From NCBI GenBank assembly GCA_964449165.1, contig CAYVAT010000005.1, forward strand, positions 1 to 64,000: a DNA stretch of 64,000 bases. Reading direction: 5' to 3'. This document shows, piece after piece, positions 44,834-53,382 of the stretch. A program made the position numbers and the translations under genes. Origin of the DNA: CAYSCW01 sp964449165 (GTDB lineage: Bacteria; Acidobacteriota; Aminicenantia; Aminicenantales; Aminicenantaceae). The notes under the pieces were generated by a model. The model made no database searches and was not told the origin of the DNA. It worked only from the letters and a program-made list of their open reading frames with translations. Within the stretch, counting starts at the first letter, position 1, and the number at the start of each line of letters is the position of its first letter.

Positions 44834-46411
44834 ATGGAACATAGCGAACAGAAAAAGAGGCTGATCAAATCCACTCTTGTGGTGGCTTCTCCCACACTTT
44901 TAAGCCGCATCTTTGGTTTTTTTCGAGATGTGATTCAGGCATTTTATCTTGGAACCAGCCGCAGCGGGGACGCATTCACCATCGCTTATGTGATTCCCAA
45001 CTTGTTGAGAAGGCTGACTGGCGAAGGAGCGATGACAGCAGCTTTTGTGCCTGTTTTTACCCAGATGAAGAAGGAAAAGCCAAGAGAAGAACTCTGGCGG
45101 TTTGCCAACATTTTTTTCTACGATATGACCCTGATTATGGCTTCGTTGATGGTCTTGGGAATCATTTTTGCTCCTGTGCTGGTCAGGATCATTTCTTTTG
45201 GATTTAAGGGAATCGAGGGGAAATGGGAGCTGACGACCGGTCTGACGCGTGTCATGTTTCCTTATATTTTCTTGATTAGTTTAGCTGCTCTGGTTATGGC
45301 GATACTGAATTCTTTTCATAAATTCTTCGTCCCTGCTTTCACTCCAGTGCTTTTCAACCTGGCTATTATCAGCATAGCTCTCCTCTTTGCCAAGTCAGCC
45401 AAAGAACCGGCCTATGTCTTTGCAGTTGGAGTGGTTCTTGGGGGAATTCTCCAGCTGGCCTTCCAGATTCCTTTTATTTGGCGCAGGGGGATGCGGTTCC
45501 ATTTTCATCTCTCTTTTTCTCATCCAGCGGTGCGCAAGGTGGCTTTTCTTATGGTTCCTGGTATATTTGGGGTGGGAATTTCCCAGATTAATTTTGCACT
45601 GAGCCGGATGATTGCCTCTTCTCTGGAAGAGGGAAGTGTGGCCTCGCTCTATTTTGCCTCAAGAGTTCAGGAGTTGACTCTAGGTCTTTTTTCTATTGCC
45701 CTTTCCATCGCTTTGCTTCCCACCTTTTCCGATTTTGCTGCCCATCGCGACATCCAGGGAATGAAGAAGATACTCATCTTTTCTCACAAGCTTGTTTTCC
45801 TGATAACCTTTCCAGCTATGGTGGGACTGTTGATTCTGAATCGGCCGATCATTCAGGTCCTTTTCCAGAGGGGAGTTTTTAATGCCCAATCCACTGCTAT
45901 GAGTGCCTCTTGTCTCTTCTTCTTCGCTTTCAGCCTTCCTTTCATTTCGGGAGTTAAAATACTCGCTCCTGCTTTTTATTCCCTAAAAGACACAAAAACG
46001 CCTGTTGTGGTGGCCTTTTTCGTGATGCTGAGTTATATCTCCCTATCCTTGATCCTGATGTCTCCTATGAGAGTAGGAGGCATTGCTTTTGCCTTATCCT
46101 TATCATCTGCTCTTAACTTCATCCTCCTCTTTATCCTGCTGGAGCGGAAGATAGGAAGAATAGAGAAGAGAGAGATATTAGTCTCCTCTATTAAGTCAGC
46201 CTTTTCTGCAGCCGGTATGGGGATTGTGGTTTGGGTTTTCATCAGAAATTTTACCTTTGATCGCCTTGTCTTTATCAAGCAGCTGGGTGTTCTGCTTGCA
46301 GCTGTGTTTCTGGGGATGGTTATCTATGTTGTTTTCCATCTTCTTTTCAACCATGAAGACTTAAGAAATCTGAAGAATATCTTCTCTCGAGATAAGATTG
46401 TAAGAAAATAG
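44834..46411 (+). CDS. murJ: Lipid II flippase MurJ (MviN family)
   Basis: 525 residues, about 14 spans. MOP-superfamily features: TLLSRIFGFFRDVIQAFYLG start with conserved Arg, SGDAFTIAYVIPNLLRRLTGEGAMTAAFVPVF (read in parts near residues 44-75), and RMIASSLEEGSVASLYFASRVQEL. It flips lipid II for peptidoglycan synthesis. dtd follows 9 nt downstream. Confidence 0.95.
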   Translation: MEHSEQKKRLIKSTLVVASPTLLSRIFGFFRDVIQAFYLGTSRSGDAFTIAYVIPNLLRRLTGEGAMTAAFVPVFTQMKKEKPREELWRFANIFFYDMTLIMASLMVLGIIFAPVLVRIISFGFKGIEGKWELTTGLTRVMFPYIFLISLAALVMAILNSFHKFFVPAFTPVLFNLAIISIALLFAKSAKEPAYVFAVGVVLGGILQLAFQIPFIWRRGMRFHFHLSFSHPAVRKVAFLMVPGIFGVGISQINFALSRMIASSLEEGSVASLYFASRVQELTLGLFSIALSIALLPTFSDFAAHRDIQGMKKILIFSHKLVFLITFPAMVGLLILNRPIIQVLFQRGVFNAQSTAMSASCLFFFAFSLPFISGVKILAPAFYSLKDTKTPVVVAFFVMLSYISLSLILMSPMRVGGIAFALSLSSALNFILLFILLERKIGRIEKREILVSSIKSAFSAAGMGIVVWVFIRNFTFDRLVFIKQLGVLLAAVFLGMVIYVVFHLLFNHEDLRNLKNIFSRDKIVRK

Positions 46412-46420
46412 CTCAATCCG

Positions 46421-46879
46421 ATGAAAGTCGTTCTGCAAAGGGTACAGAAAGCTTCGGTCAGTGTCCAGGAAAAGGTGGTGGGGAAGATAGGAAGAGGGAT
46501 CTGTCTCCTTGTTGGCGTAGAAAAAGGAGACACAGAAAAGGATGCTCGATATGTTTCTCAGAAGGTCGTGGAGTTGAGGATTTTTCCAGATGAAGAGGAC
46601 AAGATGAACATGTCTCTGTTGGATGTCGGCGGTGAGGTTCTTGCCGTATCTCAATTCACTCTTGCCGGTTCCGTCAAAAAAGGAAGAAGACCGAGCTTTG
46701 ACAATTCCGAAGAGCCGCATAAAGCGAAGGAGCTTTTCGATAGTTTCGTTGACTTTATAAGAGAGAGAGGAGTCAAAGTGGAGACAGGGATTTTTGGAGC
46801 CATGATGGACGTCCATTTAATAAACGATGGGCCTGTGACTTTTATCCTGGAAGGAAAATCCAGGGAGATATTCAGCTGA
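46421..46879 (+). CDS. dtd: D-aminoacyl-tRNA deacylase
   Basis: 152 residues, full length. MKVVLQRVQKASVSV start, the SQFTL catalytic motif (VSQFTLAGSVKKGRRPSF) and the cross-subunit motif DGPVTFILE. It hydrolyses D-aminoacyl-tRNAs. Same transcription unit as murJ. The 3' end overlaps the convergent HEAT-repeat gene by 8 nt. Confidence 0.95.
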   Translation: MKVVLQRVQKASVSVQEKVVGKIGRGICLLVGVEKGDTEKDARYVSQKVVELRIFPDEEDKMNMSLLDVGGEVLAVSQFTLAGSVKKGRRPSFDNSEEPHKAKELFDSFVDFIRERGVKVETGIFGAMMDVHLINDGPVTFILEGKSREIFS

Positions 46880-47648
46880 ATTTCAATTGACTGGCCTTGT
46901 TCAGAGCCTCTTCAGCGGATTTGCGCACAAATCGATTGTTATCTTTGGCTAACTTGTTCAAAAAGATAAGGGCTGTTTCCCCTCCGATCTGACCAAGAGC
47001 CTCTGCTGCCGACCGGCGCACTTCTGCATTGGGGTCGTTGATCAAGGTTCCGATGAGGTTTATGAAGCGGGGGTTTTTTCTGATCGCCAGGATTTTTAAA
47101 ACAGAACTCTTAACATACCAAGGAGGCTTGAGCATCCTTGGGTAAATCATGTTGAGGCTGATCTCTCCCTTCTCTCCGAGTTCCTTGATGATGAGGTCTC
47201 TGACTTCCTCAGAAGGATCATCCAGGGCTTCGAGTAAAACCTCACTAACCCAATCGCCTTTTACGTTGATGATGGATTTGATAATCTTCAGCTTCCGTTC
47301 CTTTTCCGCACACGAGCGGATTTTCCTCAATACTAGTTGAGAGAGGTTCTGGCCTTTGTCTTTTTTTGCCTTTAGTTCTTGGAGAGCCTTCTTAGCAGCT
47401 GAGGCAACCTCAGGAGAACTGTCTTTGATATACTGTTGGAATATACCGCTTTCTTGATAAGATGTCTGGCTTAATGATTGGAGAGCCGATGCGCGAACAA
47501 GAGGGGAATATTTCTTGTTTTTTATGACGGAAAGGAGGAAGATAATCTTTTTTTCCTCTTTGAGAACATGGATGTTTTCTTGCAGAAATTGGCTTTTTTT
47601 CTCAGGAGTAAGGGATTTGAATTTTTCTGTTATTTCCTGAAGGTCCAT
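46872..47648 (-). CDS. HEAT-repeat protein
   Basis: 258 residues, almost entirely alpha-helical repeats of about 31-35 residues, for example LVRASALQSLSQ, DPSEEVRDLIIKELGEKG, DPNAEVRRSAAEALGQIGG and NRFVRKSAEEALNKA. HEAT/PBS-lyase-type solenoids mediate protein contacts. No partner is evident. It is the last gene of the ftsY-rib unit, 11 nt after ribBA, in the place where ribH is often found. Confidence 0.85.
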   Translation of the reverse strand: MDLQEITEKFKSLTPEKKSQFLQENIHVLKEEKKIIFLLSVIKNKKYSPLVRASALQSLSQTSYQESGIFQQYIKDSSPEVASAAKKALQELKAKKDKGQNLSQLVLRKIRSCAEKERKLKIIKSIINVKGDWVSEVLLEALDDPSEEVRDLIIKELGEKGEISLNMIYPRMLKPPWYVKSSVLKILAIRKNPRFINLIGTLINDPNAEVRRSAAEALGQIGGETALIFLNKLAKDNNRFVRKSAEEALNKASQLKFS

Positions 47649-47659
47649 GGATTAAAGGT

Positions 47660-48877
47660 TTAGACCATTTCTAGGAGATGCCCCATTTTTTCTTTTTTGG
47701 TCTTCAGGTATCTGAGGTTGACTTTGTTCGGGGCAACTTCGATAGGAACACGCTCGACGATTTCCAATCCATAACCAGCCAGTCCGATAAACTTGCGAGG
47801 ATTATTGGTTATCAGTCTGAGCTTAGTGGCTCCCAGCGAGGCCAGGATCTGAGCCCCTATCCCATAATCCCTTTGATCAGCCTTGAAACCCAGTTTGCGG
47901 TTGGCTTCTACAGTATCGGCTCCCCTATCTTGAATGGCATAGGCTCTTATCTTATTGACTAAACCAATTCCTCTACCTTCTTGGTTGAGTATGTAAAGAA
48001 TGACACCTTTTCCTTCCTTGTTGATCATCTCCATGGCTTGGTGAAGTTGTTCCCCGCAGTCGCAGCGGACAGAACCGAAGGTGTCTCCAGTCAAACACTG
48101 AGAATGAGCCCGGACGAGGATAGGCTGATCTTTCGTGATATCGCCCTTGACCAGTGCCACATGATGTTCCTTGTGTATTGTGTCTTCAAAAATCATCATC
48201 TTGAAATTTCCGTATTTTGTGGGGAGTTCTGTATCTTCGACTTTCTTGACCAGTCGTTCATGTCTCATCCGGTACTTGATAAGATCAGCTATAGTCAGGA
48301 TGGGAATATCGTGGACCTGAGCGAACCGCTTCAGCTGAGAAAGGCGGGCCATGGTGCCATCCTCATTCATAATCTCACAGATTACTCCTGCGGGAGTTAA
48401 CCTCGCCAAGCGGGCGATATCCACAGATGCTTCTGTCTGGCCAGCTCTCTCCAGAACGCCTCCGTCTCTTGCCTGAAGAGGAAAGATGTGCCCGGGACGG
48501 GCTAGGTCATTGGCCTTTGTCCTGGGATGGATAGCGGTCAGAATGGTTTTCGCTCTGTCGTGGGCTGAGATTCCGGTTGTGATTCCTTGCTTGGCATCTA
48601 TGGAAACGGTGAAGGCCGTCTGGAAGCTTGCCGTGTTTTCCTGGACCATCAAAGGGAGATTGAGCTTTTTCAGCCTTTCCCTAGTCAGTGGAAGGCAGAT
48701 TAAGCCTCGGCCGTGTTTGGTCATGAAGTTGATAATTTCAGGAGTCACCTTTTCGGCAGCCACCATGAGGTCGCCTTCGTTTTCCCGGTCTTCATCATCG
48801 ACGATGATGATCATTCGGCCTTTCTTTACGGTCTGAATCGTTTGTTCGACCGGGGCAACCGGTGACTTTTGAGGCAT
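47660..48877 (-). CDS. ribBA: Bifunctional DHBP synthase / GTP cyclohydrolase II
   Basis: About 405 residues from ATG 48877 (AGGAAG upstream). The N-terminal RibB domain has VDDEDRENEGDLM, HGRGLICLPL and RPGHIFPLQARDGGVLERAGQTEASVD (read in parts, about 140-170). The C-terminal RibA domain has the zinc cysteines C-x10-CxC in SQCLTGDTFGSVRCDCGEQ and NQEGRGIGLVNKI. It supplies both riboflavin precursors. It starts 2 nt after ribE ends. Confidence 0.96.
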   Translation of the reverse strand: MPQKSPVAPVEQTIQTVKKGRMIIIVDDEDRENEGDLMVAAEKVTPEIINFMTKHGRGLICLPLTRERLKKLNLPLMVQENTASFQTAFTVSIDAKQGITTGISAHDRAKTILTAIHPRTKANDLARPGHIFPLQARDGGVLERAGQTEASVDIARLARLTPAGVICEIMNEDGTMARLSQLKRFAQVHDIPILTIADLIKYRMRHERLVKKVEDTELPTKYGNFKMMIFEDTIHKEHHVALVKGDITKDQPILVRAHSQCLTGDTFGSVRCDCGEQLHQAMEMINKEGKGVILYILNQEGRGIGLVNKIRAYAIQDRGADTVEANRKLGFKADQRDYGIGAQILASLGATKLRLITNNPRKFIGLAGYGLEIVERVPIEVAPNKVNLRYLKTKKEKMGHLLEMV

Positions 48878-48879
48878 CT

Positions 48880-49488
48880 TCAATCTTCCTCTTTTTTGTT
48901 TCTTTGCTCTTCGCTTAACCAATTATACACATATTTTCCGATCATGTCACACTCTATATTGACCTCATTTCCTCTCTTCAATTCCCCTAAGTTGGAGTTT
49001 TTTAAGGTGATAGGGATCAATTCCACTTCTAAAAAGGAGGATCGAAGCTCTGCGACGGTGAGGCTGACCCCGTTCAAGGCGATCGAGCCTTTAGGAATGA
49101 TAAACCGCCTGATTTCAGAGGGGAAAGTTAGAGTGATTCGGGTGCCATCTTTTTTCTTCTGGATCCTGGTCGTTTTTCCGCAGGCATCCACATGCCCTGT
49201 AACCATATGCCCCCCTAGTGGAGTAGAAAGTGTCAAGGGAAGTTCAAGGTTAAGCTTGTCTCTTTGACGCAGAGAGCCAAGATTCGTTTTTTGGAGAGTT
49301 TCCTCAGAGAGGCTGAAGAAAAGGAGATCTTTTTGTTTCTTGATAAGACTCAGGCAGACTCCGTTAACAGCCAGGCTATCTCCGATTTGGATTTTTGATG
49401 CTAATTCTGGAGATTCCACGGCCATCTCCCTTCTTCCTCTATAGAAACTTTTAAAAAGACCTAAGTGTTGGATGATTCCTGTAAACAT
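48880..49488 (-). CDS. ribE: Riboflavin synthase, alpha chain
   Basis: 202 residues with the two tandem lumazine-binding barrels: MFTGIIQHLG start, IGDSLAVNGVCLSL in the first, MVTGHVDACGKTTRI and GSIALNGVSLTVAEL in the second. It dismutates two lumazines to riboflavin. Start overlaps the ribD stop by 1 nt. No lumazine synthase gene (ribH) is in the window. Confidence 0.95.
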   Translation of the reverse strand: MFTGIIQHLGLFKSFYRGRREMAVESPELASKIQIGDSLAVNGVCLSLIKKQKDLLFFSLSEETLQKTNLGSLRQRDKLNLELPLTLSTPLGGHMVTGHVDACGKTTRIQKKKDGTRITLTFPSEIRRFIIPKGSIALNGVSLTVAELRSSFLEVELIPITLKNSNLGELKRGNEVNIECDMIGKYVYNWLSEEQRNKKEED

Positions 49489-50582
49489 CAGAAATACCCC
49501 TCGTAGATAATATCCTCACCGATGGAAAAGAGGCGTGTTCTTTTCAATCGGAGTGCATCTTTAATAAGATCGATTCCTTCTCCTTGGAATAAGGAAGGAG
49601 CGTTTTTGCCCCCGACCAGTTTGGAAGATATAGCCAGAAGAATTTTGTCCACTAATCCCTCTTCGATCATGGAAGTGAGAAGCGTCCCCCCTCCTTCGAC
49701 CATCACACTGGCTATGTTTTGCTCTCCCATCCAGGAGAGAACCTGGCGCAGCTCGATTCGAGCCGAGTGGAGGGAAACCACTTCGACCCCTTTTTCTCTT
49801 AGAGCCTGTGCTTTTTTCTGGGAAGACTGGTCAAGGGTAAAGATGAATATTTTCCCTCTGGAGAGTGTATTGAGGATCTTGGATGTCAATGGAATGCGGA
49901 GCTTGGAGTCGAGGATGACGCGCGAAAGGGTTTTTCCCCTCCAATTTTGATGGCGGACTGTCAGTTGGGGATTGTCCCTGATAATGGTGTTGATGCCCAC
50001 CATAACGGCATCACATTCTCCTCTCAACAAATGGATATATTCCCGTGTCTGGGGAGATGAAATCCATCGGGAGGAATATGCCCTGGTGGCGATCTTGCCG
50101 TCGAGACTAGAAGCTGTCTTTACCACCACAAAAGGAATTTTCTGAGTGATGTGCTTGATGTAAGCTTCGTTCAGGCTTGTGTTTTTTTCCTGGAGAAGGC
50201 CCCAAGAGACATCTATCCCTGCTTCTCTTATTTTTTTGATCCCTTTCTTGAACACCAACGGATTAGGATCGAGAGCAGAAACAACAACGCGTTTTGGTTG
50301 GGCCCTGAGCAGGTGGTCCACACAAGGAGGAGTTCGTCCCCAGTGGACGCATGGTTCAAGGGTGATGTAGATGGTGCTGTTGCGGGCAAGAGAACCTGCT
50401 TTTTGGCAGGCGATAACTTCGGCATGAGGCTTGCCTGGTCCTTTGTGATACCCAAATCCGACGATACGATCGTTCTTGACTACTACTGCACCGACATAAG
50501 GATTGGGACTGGACCATCCTATGGCTTTCTCGGCCAAGGCATAGGCCATCTGAAGATAGATAAGATCTTTAAGGTTTTTCAT
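49488..50582 (-). CDS. ribD: Bifunctional riboflavin deaminase/reductase RibD
   Basis: 364 residues. Deaminase domain with HAEVIACQKAG and zinc motif EPCVHWGRTPPC; reductase domain with KTASSLDGKIA, GINTIIRDNPQLTVR and VEGGGTLLTSMI. It performs the second and third riboflavin steps. It begins within ftsY's last codons (4-nt overlap), so the rib genes are coupled to ftsY. Confidence 0.95.
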   Translation of the reverse strand: MKNLKDLIYLQMAYALAEKAIGWSSPNPYVGAVVVKNDRIVGFGYHKGPGKPHAEVIACQKAGSLARNSTIYITLEPCVHWGRTPPCVDHLLRAQPKRVVVSALDPNPLVFKKGIKKIREAGIDVSWGLLQEKNTSLNEAYIKHITQKIPFVVVKTASSLDGKIATRAYSSRWISSPQTREYIHLLRGECDAVMVGINTIIRDNPQLTVRHQNWRGKTLSRVILDSKLRIPLTSKILNTLSRGKIFIFTLDQSSQKKAQALREKGVEVVSLHSARIELRQVLSWMGEQNIASVMVEGGGTLLTSMIEEGLVDKILLAISSKLVGGKNAPSLFQGEGIDLIKDALRLKRTRLFSIGEDIIYEGYF

Positions 50583-51481
50583 GAAAGCAGTGCTTTGACA
50601 AATTCCTGGGGAGGAAAAGGAAGCAGGTCCTCTTCTGTCTCACCAACACCCACCAGCTTTATGGGAAGCTTCAGCTCATCGACTATGCTGATAACACACC
50701 CCCCTTTGGCCGTTCCATCCAGTTTTGTGAGAAAAATGCCTGATATGCCTGAAAATTTCAAGAACTCTTTGGCTTGGATGAGGGCGTTTTGGCCGATGCT
50801 TGCATCGAGCACAAGCAGGATTTCATGGGGCGCCCCTTCGATTTGCTTGGAGATGACCCTCCTGATTTTTTCTAATTCATTCATCAGGTTGACATTGGTA
50901 TGGATTCTTCCAGCCGTGTCCACAAGAAGTATCTGGTAGGAGTGGGATTGGAAAGACTGGAGCGCATCATAAATGATGGATGCGGGGTCAGCACCGTATT
51001 GGCCTCTTATCACTGGAATATTCAGCCTTTTTCCCCATAACAAGAGTTGTTCTTGAGCTGCGGCGCGGAAAGTGTCCGCTGCTACCATCAACACATCTTT
51101 TTCCTTCTTTTTGAAGCTATAAGCCAGCTTAGCCAGAGAAGTGGTCTTTCCTCCTCCATTGACACCGACAAACATGATGACGGCACAGGAGGGATTAAAG
51201 TCAAAATCCGTTGAGTATCGAGCAAGGATGTGGATGAGTTCTTCTTCCAGGATCCGTTTAATAGCGGGAAAAGCATCTGTTTTTTTACTTTTTTCTCTGA
51301 CGGATTGAATGATCTTTTCTGTAGAAGCGATCCCCACGTCGGCTAAAATCAAAGATGTACGTAGTTCTTCCAGGATATCTTCTCTTTGACTCCCGCTTCG
51401 TAGAAGTTCCTCGAATTTTCCTTTGAACGCCTCTCGAGTTCTGGTCAGTTTATCCTTTAGATTTCCAATCACAGCGAACAC
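50579..51481 (-). CDS. ftsY: Signal recognition particle receptor FtsY
   Basis: 300 residues: the NG core without the acidic A domain. N domain begins at about residue 5; G1 GVNGGGKTTS (about 105-114), AADTFRAAAQEQL, G3 DTAGRIHTN and G4 TKLDGTAKGG. It docks SRP-ribosome complexes at the membrane. GTG 51481 with AAGGAGG; an out-of-frame ATG overlaps it. First gene of the ftsY-rib-HEAT unit. Confidence 0.95.
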   Translation of the reverse strand: MFAVIGNLKDKLTRTREAFKGKFEELLRSGSQREDILEELRTSLILADVGIASTEKIIQSVREKSKKTDAFPAIKRILEEELIHILARYSTDFDFNPSCAVIMFVGVNGGGKTTSLAKLAYSFKKKEKDVLMVAADTFRAAAQEQLLLWGKRLNIPVIRGQYGADPASIIYDALQSFQSHSYQILLVDTAGRIHTNVNLMNELEKIRRVISKQIEGAPHEILLVLDASIGQNALIQAKEFLKFSGISGIFLTKLDGTAKGGCVISIVDELKLPIKLVGVGETEEDLLPFPPQEFVKALLS

Positions 51482-51540
51482 ATTATATTTTTCCTCCTTT
51501 TTTAAGTCAATGAACGCAGGGTAGGGTGCTTAAGCTTCTC

Positions 51541-51622
51541 TGGGGTCAGGCTTCGTCAATCGTGTTATGCCAGAAGCTATATTCTTGCTTTGCCCTTTCA
51601 TTCCTGATAAAGCCTGACCCCA
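51541..51622. mobile_element. Palindrome-ended REPIN/MITE-like element in the recJ leader
   Basis: TGGGGTCAGGCTT (51541-51553) and AAGCCTGACCCCA (51610-51622) are perfect 13-bp inverted repeats enclosing about 56 bp without coding sense. The GGGGTCAGGC terminus is one I associate with palindromic repeats near REP-associated tyrosine (Y1) transposases in other bacteria. No transposase is nearby, so mobilisation would be in trans. Only one copy is visible. Confidence 0.6.
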
Positions 51623-51649
51623 ATGACCCATTGTGGAACAGGAGGGATT

Positions 51650-51670
51650 ATGATAGATTTAGAACACTGA
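51650..51670 (+). CDS. Putative 6-residue leader ORF coupled to recJ
   Basis: AGGAGGG (51640-51646) precedes ATG 51650, which encodes MIDLEH and stops at TGA 51668-51670. The last A of that stop is the first base of the recJ ATG. The recJ start has no ribosome site of its own, so reinitiation from this mini-ORF is plausible. Confidence 0.35.
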   Translation: MIDLEH

Positions 51671-53364
51671 TGTATGAGACAGAATGGATTCTAACAGGAG
51701 TTGGACACCAAGCAAAAGGGCTTGCCGCTGAATTGGGAGTCCCTCTGGAAATCGCTCAGGTCCTGGTTAATCGTCAAATCTACGATATCCACAGAGCTCA
51801 TCAATTTCTTTTTGGAGCTTTGGATGACCTTCATGATCCTTATGCATTGGCCGGGATGAGGGAGGCTGTGGAGCGGATAGAAAGAGCCATTGCTCAAGGT
51901 GAGACTTTATTTATTTTTGGAGATTATGATGTGGATGGAGTGCTTTCCATCGTTATTTTGACCAAAGCGCTGGTGTCTTTAGGAGCGAAAAAAGTCCACT
52001 ATTTTATCCCTAATAGACTAAAAGAGGGATATGGTATTAAGGAGAAGTACATCGACCAAGTTTTGGCCAAAAAAGCCAGTTTGGTGCTGAGTGTGGACTG
52101 TGGAATCAAAGCTACCCGCTTTGTCAAAAGAGCAGGAATGAATGGTATAGATGTCATTATTACCGACCATCACCGACCCGGCCCCACTCTTCCCCCGGCT
52201 CTGGCCGTACTCAATCCTGTGCTTTCCAGTTCAATGTATCCAGACAAGAGTTTGGCAGGAGTAGGAATAGCCTTTAAGTTGATCCAAGCTCTTTTTGAAA
52301 AGAGGGGAAGATCTTCCGAGCTATTTCATTATTTGAAATTGGTCTCTATTGGGACCATATCAGATGTGGCAGAGTTGAAGGGTGAAAACAGGATATTCGT
52401 CAAATTCGGTCTCAAGGCTCTGGAAAGTGTCTCCAACATAGGCTTGATTCGACTTTTAGAGGCTTGCAGTTTGGCCAGAAAAGATGTCTCTGTGGGAGAT
52501 GTCGGGTTCCGGATTGGGCCGCGACTCAATGCTGCAGGGCGGATGGGGATGGCGGATCTGGCAGTTGAGCTTTTCTTTTCTGAATCTTCCCAAGAAGTCT
52601 CAGAGATTGTCTCCAAGCTCGATTCGTTGAATTCAAAGAGACAATCTGTCGAGGGAAAAATCTATGATCAGGCTTTAAGCCTTATAAGAGATAAGTCCCT
52701 GGATAGACGCTACAAACTCTTGATCTTGGGATGTGAGGAATGGCATCGGGGAGTTTTGGGTATAGTTGCCTCGAGGATCAAGGATCTCTACTACAGGCCA
52801 GTCCTTCTTTTTGCTTATGAAGGCGGGAAAGCCTATGGTTCAGGCAGAAGCATAAGGGAATTTTCCTTGATCGAATGTTTGGAGGCTTCCCGGAGCTTTT
52901 TTCTCAATTTTGGAGGTCACACCCAAGCTGTTGGCTGTGAGGCAGAGCAAGAGCGGATGTTTTCCCTGAGGACAGCTTTGAATAAGTATGCTGATTCGAA
53001 ACTCAAGAAGGAACAGATGATAAGGAAGATTCACATCGATGCCCAGATCGATTTTTCGGATGTCAATTCTCTTTTCTTGGAGAAATATTCGCTTCTCTCT
53101 CCTTTTGGAGTGGGAAATCCCAAGCCTGTGTTCTTGACCAGGAAAGCAGAAGTGGTTTCCCAACCTCAAAAGCTTCAGGGAAGACACAGCAAGTTTTTGA
53201 TCAAACAAGATGGGAGAATCTTCGAAGCACTAGGATGGAGGAGGGACGATTGGGCAGAGAATCTTCAGAGAGGAATGGCAATCGATCTTGTCTACACTCT
53301 TCAACTTTCTCGCTTTCTTGGCGAGGAGAGTCTTTCGCTCTCAGTCGAGGACATAAAAATTTAA
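51670..53364 (+). CDS. recJ: Single-stranded-DNA exonuclease RecJ
   Basis: 564 residues from ATG 51670; the frame remains open upstream through the palindromic element but that part shows no RecJ similarity. DHH motifs: FGDYDVDGVLS (about 85-93), SVDCGIKA, and TDHHRPGP (about 165); DHHA1 with GSGRSIREFSLIECLEA and FGGHTQAVGCE; C-terminal OB region. 5'-3' exonuclease for recombination and mismatch repair. The lptC/A-like gene begins 18 nt downstream. Confidence 0.93.
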   Translation: MYETEWILTGVGHQAKGLAAELGVPLEIAQVLVNRQIYDIHRAHQFLFGALDDLHDPYALAGMREAVERIERAIAQGETLFIFGDYDVDGVLSIVILTKALVSLGAKKVHYFIPNRLKEGYGIKEKYIDQVLAKKASLVLSVDCGIKATRFVKRAGMNGIDVIITDHHRPGPTLPPALAVLNPVLSSSMYPDKSLAGVGIAFKLIQALFEKRGRSSELFHYLKLVSIGTISDVAELKGENRIFVKFGLKALESVSNIGLIRLLEACSLARKDVSVGDVGFRIGPRLNAAGRMGMADLAVELFFSESSQEVSEIVSKLDSLNSKRQSVEGKIYDQALSLIRDKSLDRRYKLLILGCEEWHRGVLGIVASRIKDLYYRPVLLFAYEGGKAYGSGRSIREFSLIECLEASRSFFLNFGGHTQAVGCEAEQERMFSLRTALNKYADSKLKKEQMIRKIHIDAQIDFSDVNSLFLEKYSLLSPFGVGNPKPVFLTRKAEVVSQPQKLQGRHSKFLIKQDGRIFEALGWRRDDWAENLQRGMAIDLVYTLQLSRFLGEESLSLSVEDIKI

Positions 53365-53382
53365 CCTTCACATGATTGAAAG

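Noticed and set aside
51526..51669. N-terminal extension of recJ
   Set aside because: The extension translates the palindromic element and lacks RecJ similarity; ATG 51670 gives the normal start.
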